Shown here: positions 10,190 through 21,699 of the stretch, piece by piece
How positions within the stretch are numbered: the stretch's first letter is position 1
Layout: every line of letters starts with the position of its first letter
Source: Eutreptiella sp. 'Long Island Sound 2002'
Taxonomy: Eukaryota > Euglenozoa > Euglenophyceae > Eutreptiales > Eutreptiaceae
Assembly: GCA_964036045.1 (NCBI GenBank)
Contig: OZ038382.1
Location: forward strand, 136,375,251 to 136,439,250
Reading direction: 5' to 3'
DNA: 64,000 bases
Made by a program: the position numbers and the translations under genes
Notes under the pieces: model-generated
Databases searched by the model: none
Seen by the model: only the letters and a program-made list of their open reading frames with translations
What the model was told of the DNA's origin: nothing

Positions 10190-10450
10190 TTTTTTGGTTT
10201 AAGGTGCGTTTTTTTTCGCGTAAGTCGGGTGTGGAAAAAAGAATTGAAAATGTCCGGCATGCGACTTACGTTGTTTTTGTGACGTGACCTATGCCTAGAA
10301 AAAAAGCTTTGCAATTTACCTTTGTTAAAAAAGACAACCAGGCTTACGCTTCAAAAAATAGTTACGCGACCTACGCTGAAAAAATAAACCCGCGATTTCC
10401 CCCAAAAAAGCTTGTGCGGTTTACACCCTAAGAAAGCGCAATTTGCGCTT
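10190..10450. repeat. Degenerate repeat with GCGACTTACG / poly-A units
   Basis: Diverged units of about 30-40 bp combine a [GC]CGA[CT][TC]TACG core with runs of A or T (for example near 10195, 10260, 10350 and 10385). No coding sequence. The origin is unknown. Confidence 0.5.
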
Positions 10451-11340
10451 TCCCCCGCATTTGACCTGCGCTTTCGGTTAATGCATTGGTTGTGGTTTGT
10501 TCAAGATAGGAGTGCAACATATGGTGCCATGTTTGGTGGATATCCCATGCACAACATAACTGCTCTCTCTTCACGAGCACCAACCGTTGAGTAAAGCGAC
10601 TGCAGGTGGTCTTGTTGGACCTACCACTTCCCATTTCCCTCCCTTCCATGCAAGCCGGCCTTCTCGGTCATTTGCATGGTTGGGGTTCGTTAGGGTGGGT
10701 GACACGCCATGGAAAAAGGGTCCATGGGGTGGATGTGCTGCAAAATGTCTAGAAGATGCTAGAGGAGCACCCCGGGGTGGTGTATGGGAGACCTTTGGTA
10801 GCGCTTTCCCCACCAAAACATTTGGTAGATTTGCTTGAGGCATTCGGTGGGGCTGGCTAGCCTACCCGCTTTGCCAACACTATCAGCCTTGCCGGGGGCA
10901 TGAGGCCGCTTGTTGCCAGAGGTGGAGACCTTGTCCACGTCAAGCGGAGGAATAGACAACACTTCGTTGGTGGATGGACCCATTGTACGAGAGTGTATAT
11001 AGAGGGTTAGGCAAGCACGGCTGGCGGTGTATTCCAGTTTGCGCTCCGTGTCTCCCGACCTCAAAGAGTACCCAAGCTTCTGAACATTTTCGTCTCTTGC
11101 GTCACTTCTTCGGGTAGGATGTCACGGATCAAGAGTTGGACACTAGCGGGGTATAGGACTTGGGTGATTTTTTTTGTCGATCAGCGCTCACATATGGAAT
11201 GCAGTGGTCCGAACATCCCCCCACCCTCCCAACCCCCCCAACCCCAAGTCAGTGGTAAAATTTAAGGAGAATTTTTGCAAAACGTTTTTCCACTAAGTTT
11301 AGTATAAAATAATTGTTCTTGGCTTTTTCCTCTGCTAGAG
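10451..11340. other. Intronic stretch without recognised genes
   Basis: Minus-strand open frames (11064-10759, 10843-10571) include MGPSTNEVLSIPPLDVDKVS, which looks protein-like. I find no family for it and no second copy here. Otherwise nothing is recognised. Confidence 0.3.
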
Positions 11341-11344
11341 CGTT

Positions 11345-11680
11345 TTACCAAGTAATTTTCTCCCATTCAGTGAAGCGTTGGGGACCTCCCAAATAGCACA
11401 AGCGATGTAGCCAATGGGGCCACTTGTGGGCCACCGCTGATTTTGTCGCCTCCTCTAAAGCGTCCGGGACCCCCCCACACACGGCAACGGGGATGTTGGC
11501 AATACCCCCACTTGTGGGCCACTGCTCTTTTTGTTCCCGACTCCGAAGCGTCTGGGACCCCCTCCAAGCGGCACGCGTGGTGTTGCCTCCCATTTGTCGG
11601 CCGCTACTGATTTTGTCCCCCGCTCTAAAGTGTTGGGGACCCCCAGACGGCACGGGTTATGGAGCCAATCCGCCCATTTT
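11345..11680. repeat. Minisatellite of about 85-90 bp (four units)
   Basis: Four diverged units containing CCACTTGTGGGCCAC[CT]GCT, GATTTTGTC[CG]C, CTCTAAAGCGT and GGGACCCCC. The same unit type recurs at 58520-59160 in the other giant intron. Confidence 0.7.
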
Positions 11681-12968
11681 AGGGCAACTTGTTGTTTATA
11701 TCGATTTACCTCTTTTTGTTCCTAAAATTTACCATACCAAAGGAAGTGGACTTTCGATGGTCGGTGGTACTTTCTTTTAAGGACTCAAAGCCCCCGGGTT
11801 GATCCTCAGCCACGGCTGTTAGTGGCGCCCCACTCGCGCCAAACTATCATGCACACGAATTATTTGGCACTTCACTAGTATGGTGCAATACAATTTGGAT
11901 TGGGAATTAGAAACAAAATTAGTTCAAGAAGGGAGTCTTGACACAACCATGGACAACATATGTGCGGCAGCAGTAGGACCAAAACCGGGTGTAATTCAAA
12001 AAGAGAACCCGGCAGGGCCACAACCAACATAAGTCCATTTACAAAAGACACTCTTGAAATTCAAGTCTGCCTTAGTATCTGCCACCGTAACCCCTCCCCC
12101 CATTTCATCTTGGGGGTTATGTCACAAGGGGCGGCCACTCTAGGGTTAGGGCCACCCCGCACTCGCAGTGCACATGGGGTTGCTAATCCTCAATTCGAAT
12201 GCTTACATACACAACCACATGAATACAACCAACATGCTATAAACAATAGAAGCGAAACGAGAGGTGCATGTTTTTTTTTGGCCGGGGGGCAGAAGAGAAC
12301 TTTCACTGAGCACCCCATTGTGGCCGTGTGCATTCAAGAAGAGAAAACACAGCACACAACATTCATTAGAGGCAAAAACACCAAGCCGGAGTTTTGTCGT
12401 AACCCTGAAAATGCCCAATGAGCATTGCAAAGGTTAGTGTATTTTGATGTTCATAACATGTCTAACAATGTAATGCACTTTGATTGTCCATCACCCACAT
12501 GCACTGTACTTTGCCATGTTTGGTTTTAAGTTTTACCAAATACCCGCCAACACCACCCCCTTGCTACTCGGCTGCATCATCCGGCGTGTGTAGCAGCCCA
12601 AGATGAGGTGAAGGCGGCAGGTATTGTCCAATCACCGCCACATAAGGCATTCCACCTTTGAGTATGGTTGCAAGCTCGCCCAAAGGGGCCCTTGCCCAGG
12701 GTTCCGGCCATGCGCATGTTGGGCCGGAGCGCGCCATTGCGATGCATGACTTGTATATAGTCTTCGTGTAATGTAGAGAGTGGGGAAAGGCAGCAATGGG
12801 TGGGATCATTTGATGTGGATGTCTCCTGACAATAATGACGACGAGTCCATGTTCGTTGGTGGGCTTGCAATAGTCCTAGCACATTGATCCTTACCTTCCA
12901 CCCATAGACACAACGCCATCCCTCCTATTTGAATGTTCATGCCGCTATTGAGCAAGAGAATCAATGTG

Positions 12969-13001
<33 letters not shown>

Positions 13002-13790
13002 TGTGTGCCTGAAACCCATTTTTTGCGGCAAGACTATGGCATTCACACCACGAAACCTTTTTTTTTACATACAAGCACATGTGTACCCACCCGCACACAC
13101 ACACACACACACACTCCCGCATCATTTGCCTAATTTTTTGCCTTTTGTGCTCCAAAGTTGTTTTTGCACTCCTTTGCTTCACAACATCAGCTATTTATCG
13201 ATGTTTTTGTCTGAAGGGCAGAGATGTGGGGACCCGGTTTTGGGGACCTGTCATAGGTGAGGTAATTTCGGCCTTGGTACAATGAAACTGTATTTTCCCG
13301 AGAAGGTGAGAATTTCAATCTCACCCAGCAACAAACATACACCCACCCATGTGCGCATGGGCGCACATGCACTCACCCATTCGCGCGCGCGCACACACAC
13401 ATAGAGACGCACACTCACACCTACCCCATGCATACATCAATACCTATTTACCAAAATCAAAATGTTTTCTCCGAAATTAATTCTTTTTAAATAAAAGCAA
13501 AACCGAAATCATAAAGTTTTTACCGATCCGTTTCACCATCCGTTTTACAAAAAAACTCAAAAAAACCCTTTTCACTCCTCAGCCCGCCAGCCCGCCGAGA
13601 TCCCTGTCGTTAGGCGTTTACACCCGGCCTGCTTCCCATAAGACGCAAACAGTTGTTCTCGGCTATGTTCGGACCCCGCCACTGTGCCTCAACACAGTGT
13701 GGAGCTAAAATGGGGTCATGGGCCATGGGGAAGTGGAGGATACAGAGTGGATTGTGAGGTGGCCTACAAAGCAAGAAAGGCGGCGCGTTG
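11681..13790. other. Intronic stretch with microsatellites, no recognised gene
   Basis: Contains (GT)n at 12968-12998, (CA)n at 13095-13113 and a CG/CA-rich run near 13381-13400. A 153-codon plus-strand frame (11960-12421) and a 101-codon minus-strand frame (12882-12577) match nothing I know and have no supporting features. Confidence 0.4.
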
Positions 13791-13794
13791 TAAC

Positions 13795-13975
13795 AAAGAT
13801 TCATAGTGCCAAGAACACTAGCTCGCACCTTTCGGGGGGGCGCTCTTCCTCGAGGAGAGACGATTGATCCCCAAAGGGCACCCTCAAAGACATGGTGCCA
13901 AGAACACCAGCTCGCACATTTCGGGGGGCCTAGTTCCTCGAGGAGAGACAATTGACCCCCAAAGGGCACCGTGAA
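13795..13975. repeat. Tandem duplication of a 90 bp unit
   Basis: Two units starting at 13795 and 13885, sharing GTGCCAAGAACAC, AGCTCGCAC, TCGGGGGG, TCCTCGAGGAGAGAC and CCCAAAGGGCACC. Confidence 0.75.
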
Positions 13976-14796
13976 AGAAGGGGAGGGGGGGCGGGTGCCT
14001 CAACCGAAGTTTGAAGCCCTCTCGGCCAAACAAGGATCACTTCAAATAGGCTAACCATGAACACCAGGCGGGCTTGGGACTGCTGCACCATGACGCGCCT
14101 ATAGTTGGGGATGGGCTGCCGTTATCCCAGTGTCGATAACCCACTTCATAACCATGACACCCATGCCCTGCCTTAATACGGGCAGCATAATTGGCGCACC
14201 CAAAGTGGGATGGGCTCCAAGCACAGGTTCCACACATTCTTATCAACTTGGAAGCTTCTCCTCAATGTGCGGTTTTTTTGAAATTTCCTCGTGATTTTTG
14301 GGAATCTAGGCACTTGTCCGCCCCTCCCCCCACCACCACCAGGTGAAAGCTCACCCCCCGCAGGGGATTGCCCCCCCTCCCCTCCCCTTTTTTGTAGCAT
14401 CCACCAAAACTCTTGCCCTTCCACCTATTGCATTGTTGCCCTACTTCGCAACCACCTCAGTTTCGATATTCGGTCTTGATTAGGCGTTGCACTAGGATTG
14501 GGGGTAGGTATAGGGCCACCAAGCAGGTGGAACCAGTCTTGGTTTTATAACCCTGTTCAGTGTCCACGGTGCAGCAATCAAGTGTGCAAGCAAGCAGAAA
14601 GTAGCAAGCAATAAGAAGCCGGCAAGCAGCAAAAAGCAGGCGTGAAATGTATGAAATTCGCAACTTGGTCGTGTTGCTTCACGTAGGAGCTCAATTGGCT
14701 CGATCCTCATGAAAAGGTCATCCAATGTGCTCGACAAGGAGGTGTTTGTCATGCGGGGAGCATACTTTCGTGCATGAGGACCTTTGGCTTCTTGTA

Positions 14797-16014
14797 CCCT
14801 AGGTACCTGTTGGAAACCCTAGGGTGGTCTATTAGAACGTCGTTCTAATTAGAACAATTAGAACGCTTTTTGGTTAGGCCACCTCCTTGCTCTAACCTGT
14901 TAGAACACCGTTAGAACACTTGGTGTCCATTCACCTCAAGTTGTTTTGGTATGCCTTCTCCCATTGATGACCTAACCACCCACCTCGTGTTGCTAGGTGG
15001 TGGGACCGGTTTGCGGGATGATCGCGTTGGGGAGCAGTTGGGGCAGTGGGCCTCGTCGTCCCCGGGGGCCCACCACCAATTTTCGGTAGCCGCAAAGGTC
15101 AGCGGTCCATCGGTGCACAAGGAGGCGTGTAAGGCTGCCGTGGCACAATATGCCTGGTGCCTTCTCACCCCCGAGGCCATGGTGAAATTGGCGCTCAACA
15201 TGTGGTCCCCCAAGAATGCCTTTCGGCAAGGCTCCGAGCTCATCAGCTTGCAGAAGAGCAAGCCCATGTATGCAGTTGCATCGGCCTTGCTCTTCACAAC
15301 CAAGGAGGAGGCGGAGGCCTACCTCCGTTCGGCGGGGTTGGGGAATGGGGAGGACGGGAACAACGGGGATGACGGGGACAATGGGGACCATGAGGATGAG
15401 GGTGGGGATGGGGATGGGGACAAGGGTTGGGATGGGGGGGAGCCCCTGCTCCTAGCCCAACGACTCCGGACATGTAGTTAGACAGCGCCCCCCCAAGGGG
15501 CAGGGCAGGCGCAGGGTCCAGGGTAGGGGCAAGGTGCAGGGCACGGGCCAGGGCAGGGGGTGGGGGCAAGAGAGTGGGGGTAGCCTTGGGGCGCCCGTTG
15601 GGCCCCTTAGCGCACAGGATTTTTCGTGAACCAATGGCAGCACATGTGACTCGCTTTCAATGAAAAAAAGTACCGAATGTTCCGTGTTGTGTGCTTTCGC
15701 CAAATGTGTTCCAATAAAACTATTCTAACGGCGTTCTAAGGGCGGGTATCCAAAATGCGCTAGAACACAATTAGAACAAAAAATAGTTTCTACCCAAAAA
15801 GTGAGAAAAATTGACTTTTTCGAAGAAAAAAAAGTACCTCTGCACCTCGTACTAACTATTTTTGGCCCTCAACCCCCCCCTCAGAAAAAGGGGGAACACC
15901 CCCAGGGGTCCACACGCGGACAATCGGAGTGTTCTAATTATTCTATTACTATTCTAATTCGAACGTTAGAACAGAACCGTTAGACCACCATTGCGTTTGT
16001 AGCAAGTTCCTAAG
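14797..16014 (+). mobile_element. TIR transposon copy A, internally deleted
   Basis: A 1.2 kb element. The left end reads CCCTAGGTACCTGTTGGAAA. The right end (15989-16014) reads, on the opposite strand, CTTAGGAACTTGCTACAAAC, a diverged version of the family terminus. Next inward both ends carry GGTGGTCTA in inverted orientation (14823-14831 and 15980-15988), then several GTTCTAA/TTAGAAC motifs (14830-14915, 15720-15780, 15930-15985). The single frame inside joins the N-terminal and C-terminal parts of the family proteins, so this is a non-autonomous deletion derivative, MITE-like in structure. I see no target-site duplication. Confidence 0.7.
14951..15481 (+). CDS. Copy A chimeric ORF (ORF1 N-terminus joined to family C-terminus)
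   Basis: 176 codons from ATG (MPSPIDDLTTHLVLLGGGTG). Residues 1-100 align with ORF1 of copies C and D (LTTHLV.L, L.DD.VGE....WASSSP.A..QF.VA, A.YA..LL.PE....L.LN...PK.A.R..SEL..LQ). After LQKSK the sequence switches to PMYAVASALLFTTKEEAEAYL, resembling the C-terminal tail of copy C (LFAIPRASVWKTKTQAKKFL). It ends in an acidic Gly/Asp/Glu run that matches the acidic tail of copy C. The deletion point falls near codon 100. The frame is intact to TAG. A truncated protein of this kind could act as a repressor or be inert; no evidence decides. Confidence 0.6.
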   Translation: MPSPIDDLTTHLVLLGGGTGLRDDRVGEQLGQWASSSPGAHHQFSVAAKVSGPSVHKEACKAAVAQYAWCLLTPEAMVKLALNMWSPKNAFRQGSELISLQKSKPMYAVASALLFTTKEEAEAYLRSAGLGNGEDGNNGDDGDNGDHEDEGGDGDGDKGWDGGEPLLLAQRLRTCS

Positions 16015-17279
16015 TTCGGCGAGAAGCGGTGGGGGGGAAGAAGAAGGCAAAGACCACCATTGGCCCCTCTAACCCCCAATCCAACCCCCAATCTAACCAA
16101 CCCCAACCAACCATTGTACCCCTTAACCCCATAGACAAAGAAAACAAAGAGCAAAGAACAAGAGAAGGGTGACCCCGCAAAGGGGTCGAACAAATCGTAA
16201 GGGCCCGGAAACGGACCCATCCGGCCAGTATGGCCATAAGCAAGACAAGAATCGGAAAGCAAAGTATGTGGTATGTGTTCTTGTGTGTTTTTGTGCATGC
16301 GTAGGGGAGGTTAATATTTGGGTTAATATGTGTGTGAACGCGCAAGGGACCCCATATGGGTGCAAATTTGCCCTAGGTATGCCCCATACCCCTTGTATAA
16401 ACGCGAGAAAGTGAATTAACCTATTGATCCCCCCCCCTAGATATTAAAAATATTGCATTTCATCTAGGCCACTAGGGTGGTGTTATTTCGTGGTGGACTT
16501 TGGATGGTTGTTGTTATTTCTTGTAACAGCCTAGTCCCCAACCCCCCACTCCACACCCCCTCTAAACACACCAAAACTGGGTCTTTGGCAACAGCATGTG
16601 CCAACACATACCCGAACAACGAAAGTAACAAGACTGTCAAAATGGATTGTGGCGGCTCCTGTAAACGTGCTTGCCACACGTGACTCGTTGCCTTGGAACG
16701 CGTCCCCCCGCCGTTGTTCCTAGTGGTCGCGGTCTAGCTGCAACGATCCTTGGATGTATCGGCACTTTTTGCAACATCTCAGGCCGGAGTGCATGCGCTC
16801 AAATAATAATCGCCAGCAACAATTGCCCACCGCTTCAACTGCTCCCACGTTGCTGTCGCATTAGCAACTTCGTTTTTCTTCGCTGGGCCGTGGAAGATGC
16901 CGACACCCGACGAGGTGCTCTCTCTTGTTTGCATGCTCTTGTTGATGTCCCCCACGCAGTTATGTCCACATCTCTTCTTGTATCTTGCTTGGTATTTTGG
17001 TATTTGGTTTTCGCCTTACCGCGATCCCATTCATTGCCACCATTTTTGACACCCTCCAAATTCATAATATGCTTACTATTTGGTGTGCCTTTCCACTTCG
17101 CAGCAATCGAACTCTGAACCGCAAAGTGTCCAACTTCTTATGAAGGGTCGTTATGTCCCCAACCAACTAAAACTGCACTCTGAATATCAAGTGTGTAGCT
17201 GGGGAGAGGGGGGGGGGGGGGCTAAAAAGATTCTCCCCAAAGGTGAGTTTTTTTGAACCGCGACTCTTGTACCCCCAAC
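16015..17279. other. Stretch between copy A and a dispersed repeat
   Basis: A paired GTTAATATT motif at 16313-16330, CCCTAGGTA at 16372 and a G-run at 17208-17221. No recognisable coding sequence; the open frame 16671-17117 has no supporting features. Confidence 0.35.
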
Positions 17280-17800
17280 CCCAACCCCGTAGACATAATT
17301 TTCTACCTGTGGTGGACTTTCTCAACCACTCACCCCCCACTATCTCCCCTTGGCCCACACACCCACCTAACCCTCCCCCCCCTCCCCGCACGCCTTGCCC
17401 CGCCACCTCCACAGAATCTTAGTGAGCTTCCGTGGAGGCTACCCCGGCTACCATTTTCAAGTTTGGCCTATTACAGGTTCCGGATCCTAGGGCAGAATCA
17501 CAGCCGCCCCCCCCCCCGCCCGTCCCGCCCCAGCGTACCATGCTTCGCCACCTTCCATGGGTTTCTGTCCGTTTCTTTGGAGGCTACCTCAGCTACCATG
17601 GCAAGGCGTGGCCAAGCATAGGCTGACTCACGGAGCACCGGGTTCCCAACCCCCAAGCCCGCCTCCATTCGCCATACCGTATCATCCCGTTGTCCCTTCT
17701 TTCCACCATCTTCTCCACCGTTTGCCCGCTATCCTTGGTGGCAGGCGCGCCCCGTTTCTTCCTACCCCTTCCCTCTAGCCTACGCTTATCCATCCCCGTT
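17280..17800 (+). repeat. Dispersed repeat, copy 1
   Basis: Shares an ordered set of blocks with 47280-47790: TTTCTACCTG, GGAGGCTACCCCGGCTACCA, GTGGCCA.., CACGGAGC.CCGGGTTCC, CAACCCCCAA, CACCATCTT, CCTTGG[TC]GG. C-rich and probably non-coding transposon sequence. Confidence 0.6.
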
Positions 17801-17817
17801 TGCCACCCATCCTGAAG

Positions 17818-18465
17818 GAATGTTTTATGTTGGCCTCGTAGAGGAGTATGAACACGGGGAATACCCTCGTCACTGCAGTCCCTATTTTCTTCTTGCTAAG
17901 CCACAAACCACTGCTATGCGCTTTGTGGTTGACTATGGTGAGGTCAATAAGAAGAGCTAGAACCACTCAGGTATTAGCCCCAACATGGAGTCCAGTCTGG
18001 AAAGTATCGCCAAGTGTGCATACAAAACTAGAAAGGATGAGGGTAGTGCTTTGTGGCAAGTGGACCTCACCCAAGCACCCAAAAGTTGCTCACCTTTCTA
18101 ACGCCTACAGGCACTGTCTTGCAGTGGAAGGTCATCCCCTTCGGTGGCCTGAATGCTCCTACTGTTTTTCAGGTTCTGATGAATGAAATCCTATATATCC
18201 TTAGACGTAGAGCCCTGGTGCAGGAACTTGTTTTTTCGCCGGGCTGAAATCGAGGCACGCATCGCTGGTGTGACCCTGGGTACTAACACCCAGGCGGGTC
18301 ATATCCTCCTCCTACAGGACTTTTTAACTTTCTGCCAGCAAAATCATCTCCGCATTAAACTCGAGAAATGTGAGTTCATGAGAGAGGTAATGGAGTACTT
18401 AGGTTTCGAAGTCGGTATGGTTGGTGGAAAGCAGTTGCATCGAAGATGCAACCCCTACAGGACAT
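17818..18465 (+). pseudogene. Ty3/gypsy-like reverse transcriptase fragment
   Basis: Recognisable RT blocks in order, spread over three frames: SPYFLLAKPQTTAMRFVVDY (fingers), ALWQVDLTQA (first catalytic Asp block), VIPFGGLNAPTVFQVLMNEI (the FG..NAP..FQ signature), then RIAGVTLGTNTQ and HLRIKLEKCEFM..VMEYLGFEVG. The position where gypsy-type RTs hold the catalytic Asp pair reads Ala-Gly (18264-18269), so it would be inactive even if the frameshifts and the TAG near 17958 were ignored. No LTRs, protease, RNase H or integrase are visible. It lies between sequences that are much closer together in the second repeat copy at 47.8 kb. Confidence 0.75.
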
Positions 18466-18494
18466 GAAAATCTCTTATCTTCCCTTGCTTGCCC

Positions 18495-18625
18495 TTTCGG
18501 GTTAGGGTCACTTGACCTATTTGCCTTCCCGTCTGTACCTTGTGCTAGTGCGCCAGCCCTATGATGTGCAGCATTTGGTTAGAGTGCACAAGCGCATTGT
18601 TCTCCTCTTTCCTTCTCCGTTTCCA
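18495..18625 (+). repeat. Dispersed repeat, copy 1, distal part
   Basis: Homologous to 47840-47970 (shared CTGT[CT]TGTACC, AGCCCTAT, TGTGC.GCA.TTGGT, GCGCA.TGTTCTCC). In copy 1 about 0.7 kb of RT sequence separates it from the proximal part. Confidence 0.55.
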
Positions 18626-19355
18626 CGTTTGGTCACCCGTTCCCCCATTTTGGTGCCGGGGATAGGTCCACGCGATCCTCTACGCATCGCTCTTGCACCG
18701 CCGTTGCATCGCCTTTTCATCATCCTTGCACCGCCCTCACATCACCGTTGCAACGCCATCCCTTCCCTCTTTGTTGTCTTCTCCTTTCCATCCTTTGGCT
18801 CCCACGTTAACTTTCTTTGATCTTTTCCTTCTCCAAACTCTCCATCCCTTCACTCCTAGGTGTGTGCTTTCTCTGTTTGCTATAATCCCTCTTGCCACAC
18901 ATGTTCTTTGTCCCTTGCGCCACCATCCGGCCCTCCTCTTCACGTACCATCCCTTGGCTTCACAAGGAGGTGTCTCTTTTCCCTTCCTTTCTCTTTGCGC
19001 ATCTTCTGTTGCATCCTCCTCCTCTCAGTCCCAATTCGCCAACAGTGGGGCCACGCCACAATGCACTCCTCTCCCTGACACTACCCTAGAGACCTACGCT
19101 AACACCAATATGGTTGATCATTATGTTTGATACATGAAAGGGGATAAAAATTACCCCCCCAAATATTAACATGTCAGCCCAGTTAACTCAGTGCGTGTAC
19201 CATGCCCACTTGAAGTGCTTGGGTGGTCAAAGGGTGCCCAATGGGTTGCTACAGGGGTTGCATAGTCCTCTAGGTGGTTATGTAGCCCCACACATCCCTC
19301 TCCGGTCCCCCCACTCACGCCATTCCCAACCTCCTTTTTCCCTTGTGTAGCTCTT
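18626..19355 (+). other. Pyrimidine-rich stretch before copy B exon 1
   Basis: CT-rich single-strand bias and short open frames without homology. CAAATATTAACAT and CAGTTAACTCAG near 19160-19190 are GTTAAT-type motifs. Confidence 0.35.
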
Positions 19356-20061
19356 GTGCCTTTCTCTCGGGATACCCTTCTCGAGCTTAGTATGATGCTC
19401 AAGCGGGGGGCCAAGAGTTTGCGGGACCCTTTGCTCTCCCAACACCTTGGTGACTGGGTGGCCTCATACCCTTTGGCCAAGGCCCGTTGGTACGAGGCCA
19501 CCGAGGTTGCCCAACCCCCGCTCATCCGCAACAACCAAATAGAGGCCGTTGAGCAATATGCCTCCGTCCTCTTCCCGGCGCCCGAATGCATCGGGTTACT
19601 TATGGACTTGAACGTCCACAAAGGCGGCTTGCTGCATTTGTCAGAGTTCATGACCCGCCGGGGGGCCGCTTACAACGCCGGGACTGGCCTCCCTTTCCCC
19701 CGCTCCATCCCTCCATGTGACCACTTCACGGACACATGGAAGGAGTTGGTGAAGCTGCTTGCGCTAGATCAACCCGTGTTTGTGGCTGATCCCTCCACAA
19801 GCGGCCCCTCTTCGCCGTTGCAATCGTGGACCCGCTACATCCAATCGCGTCCACCCCTTGTGGACACCATCGATTGGAAGCGGCCAGTCACTTTCCGCCT
19901 CAGTGGCGATGCCTACCCGTGCGCCGCCGGAAGTTGGACTTTCCATGGGGCTCGTCAACCACGGCGCACGGGGCTGAACACCCGCCTACCTGTGGGTGAT
20001 TGGCATGGCGGTATGCACGGATAAGGACATGGCCGCGCTAGCGACAATATGGTCCAAAAAC
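19356..20061 (+). pseudogene. TIR element ORF1 exon 1 (copy B)
   Basis: Homologous to exon 1 of copies C and D: SLRDPLLSQHLGDWVASYPLA, EQYASVLFPAPE, LTF/VTFRLSGDAYPCAAGSW and, after a frameshift near 19945, TPAYLWVIGMAVCTDKDMAALATIW. An in-frame TGA at 19975-19977 sits where copies C and D have Arg (G-R-I-P-A and A-R-S-P-A), consistent with a CGA to TGA transition. The start ATG of the family is not preserved. The donor AAC|GTGCAG at 20062 is phase 0, as in C and D. This exon cannot make a full-length protein. Confidence 0.7.
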
Positions 20062-20197
20062 GTGCAGCTACATGGCCATTTCGTTTGCTTTCATTTTGGT
20101 GGTATTTTCTCGACGTTAATACTACATATTTCGGAAAAATGAATCTAATATGAACCTCCAAAAATGAATTCAAAAACGAGTTACCTTTTGTTCGTAG
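20062..20197 (+). other. Copy B intron 1 (136 bp) with GTTAAT motif
   Basis: Donor GTGCAG, acceptor TTCGTAG|GTG, phase 0. It contains CGACGTTAATACTAC and ATATTTCGG. It sits at the same protein position as the 138 bp intron of copy C, which instead carries GTTCCGGCGAC repeats. Confidence 0.65.
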
Positions 20198-21294
20198 GTG
20201 TTGCAGTGGGTCCACAACTATGAGAAATTCTATTGGGGCACCAAGTGGGTGCCCCCTGAGTTGCTTGTCAGGGGTGACCAACCCTTCGTGAGACGCCTCA
20301 TTGGCGTCTCCATATCGCCCATGGTGGGCTCAAGTTACCATATGGGTGTGTGGGACAAGTTTGCGGCGGCGTGGGTGAAGGCGGGGGTCCGCTGCACATT
20401 GGAGGGGGAGGCGGTGGCCCGCTGCTGCTATCAAGAGATGGACCAGACTTTGGCGAATGGGGCGTGCGTAGGAGACCTGCACGTTGTGGTGGAGCGGTGA
20501 TTGGTCTTCCTGTGCTTCCTCCATTGTTGCATGGCCATGGGCCGCCTCCAAGTGGCCTTATTTGAGGCCCGCCTAGGGGACCTTCCCAAGGACAATGTTG
20601 TGGCCATGCAACACGTGCTATACCGGGCGCGCACCGGCGTTAGGTAGGGGGCCTAAGCTTCGCCCGACGGAGAGGAGGCACGGGCGTTGTTCCTCGCATT
20701 GGAGGAACTCGGCCCGCTATTGGCCTACACCCTAGGGGATGGTGAGTGGCAAGCGGTGGTTGCCATGTGGCACATCCTCCGGGACTTGTACTGGGATACA
20801 CCACCGCGCGCCGACCTACGGCCCTCGGAAGTCGCTCGGACGTACCGCCTGCATTGTTGCAAGGCCACCTGCCAATCAAACTACCTCTTCTACTTGGAGG
20901 GGGACGTGACATTGGCGGTGGCTAATGTGGCGCGGCCTGGGGTCGGTTCGGGCGCGGTGCACGCCGATGTCAGTGAGAGCCTCAACGCAATTCTCAAGGG
21001 GGCCTACAACGACCACAGGACCCGCGGGGGGGGGAATGCCGGAGGCTTCAGCATTAGGCCGGGAGGGGGAGGTGGTCTTGCAAGCTTGGGAGTGGTGGTT
21101 TGTAGAATTTCACCTACAACACCATGGGGCACCACATACGACACCAAGCACTATGGCCAGACTCATGGCCAGCCAAAGCCCCCCGCCCTCCTTTTTCTCG
21201 TCCCGTCCCCCTGCTCTTGTTTCGCCACCTCGTGGACCAATATTTGTTGGAGCCCTTCTCGGGGGACATGTTGAAAGCCCAAGAAGACCGCCTC
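20198..21294 (+). pseudogene. Candidate transposase exon 2 (copy B)
   Basis: Aligns with copy C exon 2: QPFVRRLIGVSISPMVGSSY, LCFLHCCMAMGRLQ, ASPDGEE, L.DLY, and VSESLNAILKGAYNDHRTRG, followed after a frameshift by EVVLQAWEWWFVEFHL and FRHLVDQYLLEPFSGDMLKAQ. In-frame TGA (about 20498), TAG and TAA (20643-20665) plus frameshifts make it non-functional. The ES.N..LK motif, the best candidate for a catalytic Glu, is retained. The donor CTC|GTATGC at 21295 is phase 0. Confidence 0.7.
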
Positions 21295-21483
21295 GTATGC
21301 TTGTTGTGCTTTTTGTGTTCGTTATTTTTTGGGCAGTTTCGATTAATTTTTGTACGTTAATGTTAACGCCGGCGATTTTTGATGTTTAATATATTAATTG
21401 ATATTAGGTGTTTAAATGTTAACCTCGCATATATTATTTGTGAGTGTGAAAATTTTTTTGTTCATGTTTCTGCGCAACGCCAG
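21295..21483 (+). other. Copy B intron 2 (189 bp) with GTTAAT motifs
   Basis: Donor GTATGC, acceptor GCAACGCCAG|GCA, phase 0. It contains ACGTTAATGTTAACGCCGGC and several further TTAAT/TTAAC units. Confidence 0.6.
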
Positions 21484-21690
21484 GCAGCAGCGGGAGCTCC
21501 AGCACCACCTGCAACATCACCTACAGCAATAGCACAAGCGGAAGTAGCTGGACAAGCTCTCTCGCCGCCGAGTCAAGGCGGAGAGGAGTCCAGCGGCGAC
21601 TCCTCTGACCGGTGGCAGGAGAGAAAGAAACGGAAGCAGCGGAAGAAGCGAGTGAAGAGAAGAGAGAAGGAGAGCAAGGGTGACAGCTAG
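21484..21690 (+). CDS. Copy B Ser/Lys/Arg-rich exon
   Basis: 69 codons to TAG: an Ala/Pro/Gln-rich start, then GGEESSGDSSDRWQER and a very basic run of Lys/Arg. It resembles the Ser/Glu-rich then Lys/Arg-rich linker of copy C (about 51700-51960, minus). A nuclear-localisation or nucleic-acid-binding role is an inference from composition. Confidence 0.45.
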   Translation, partial: AAAGAPAPPATSPTAIAQAEVAGQALSPPSQGGEESSGDSSDRWQERKKRKQRKKRVKRREKESKGDS

Positions 21691-21699
21691 GCTAGTGGG

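Noticed and set aside
12966-13285. Cys/Val-rich frames at GT repeats (also 50325-50510)
   Set aside because: Translations of the (GT)n microsatellites.
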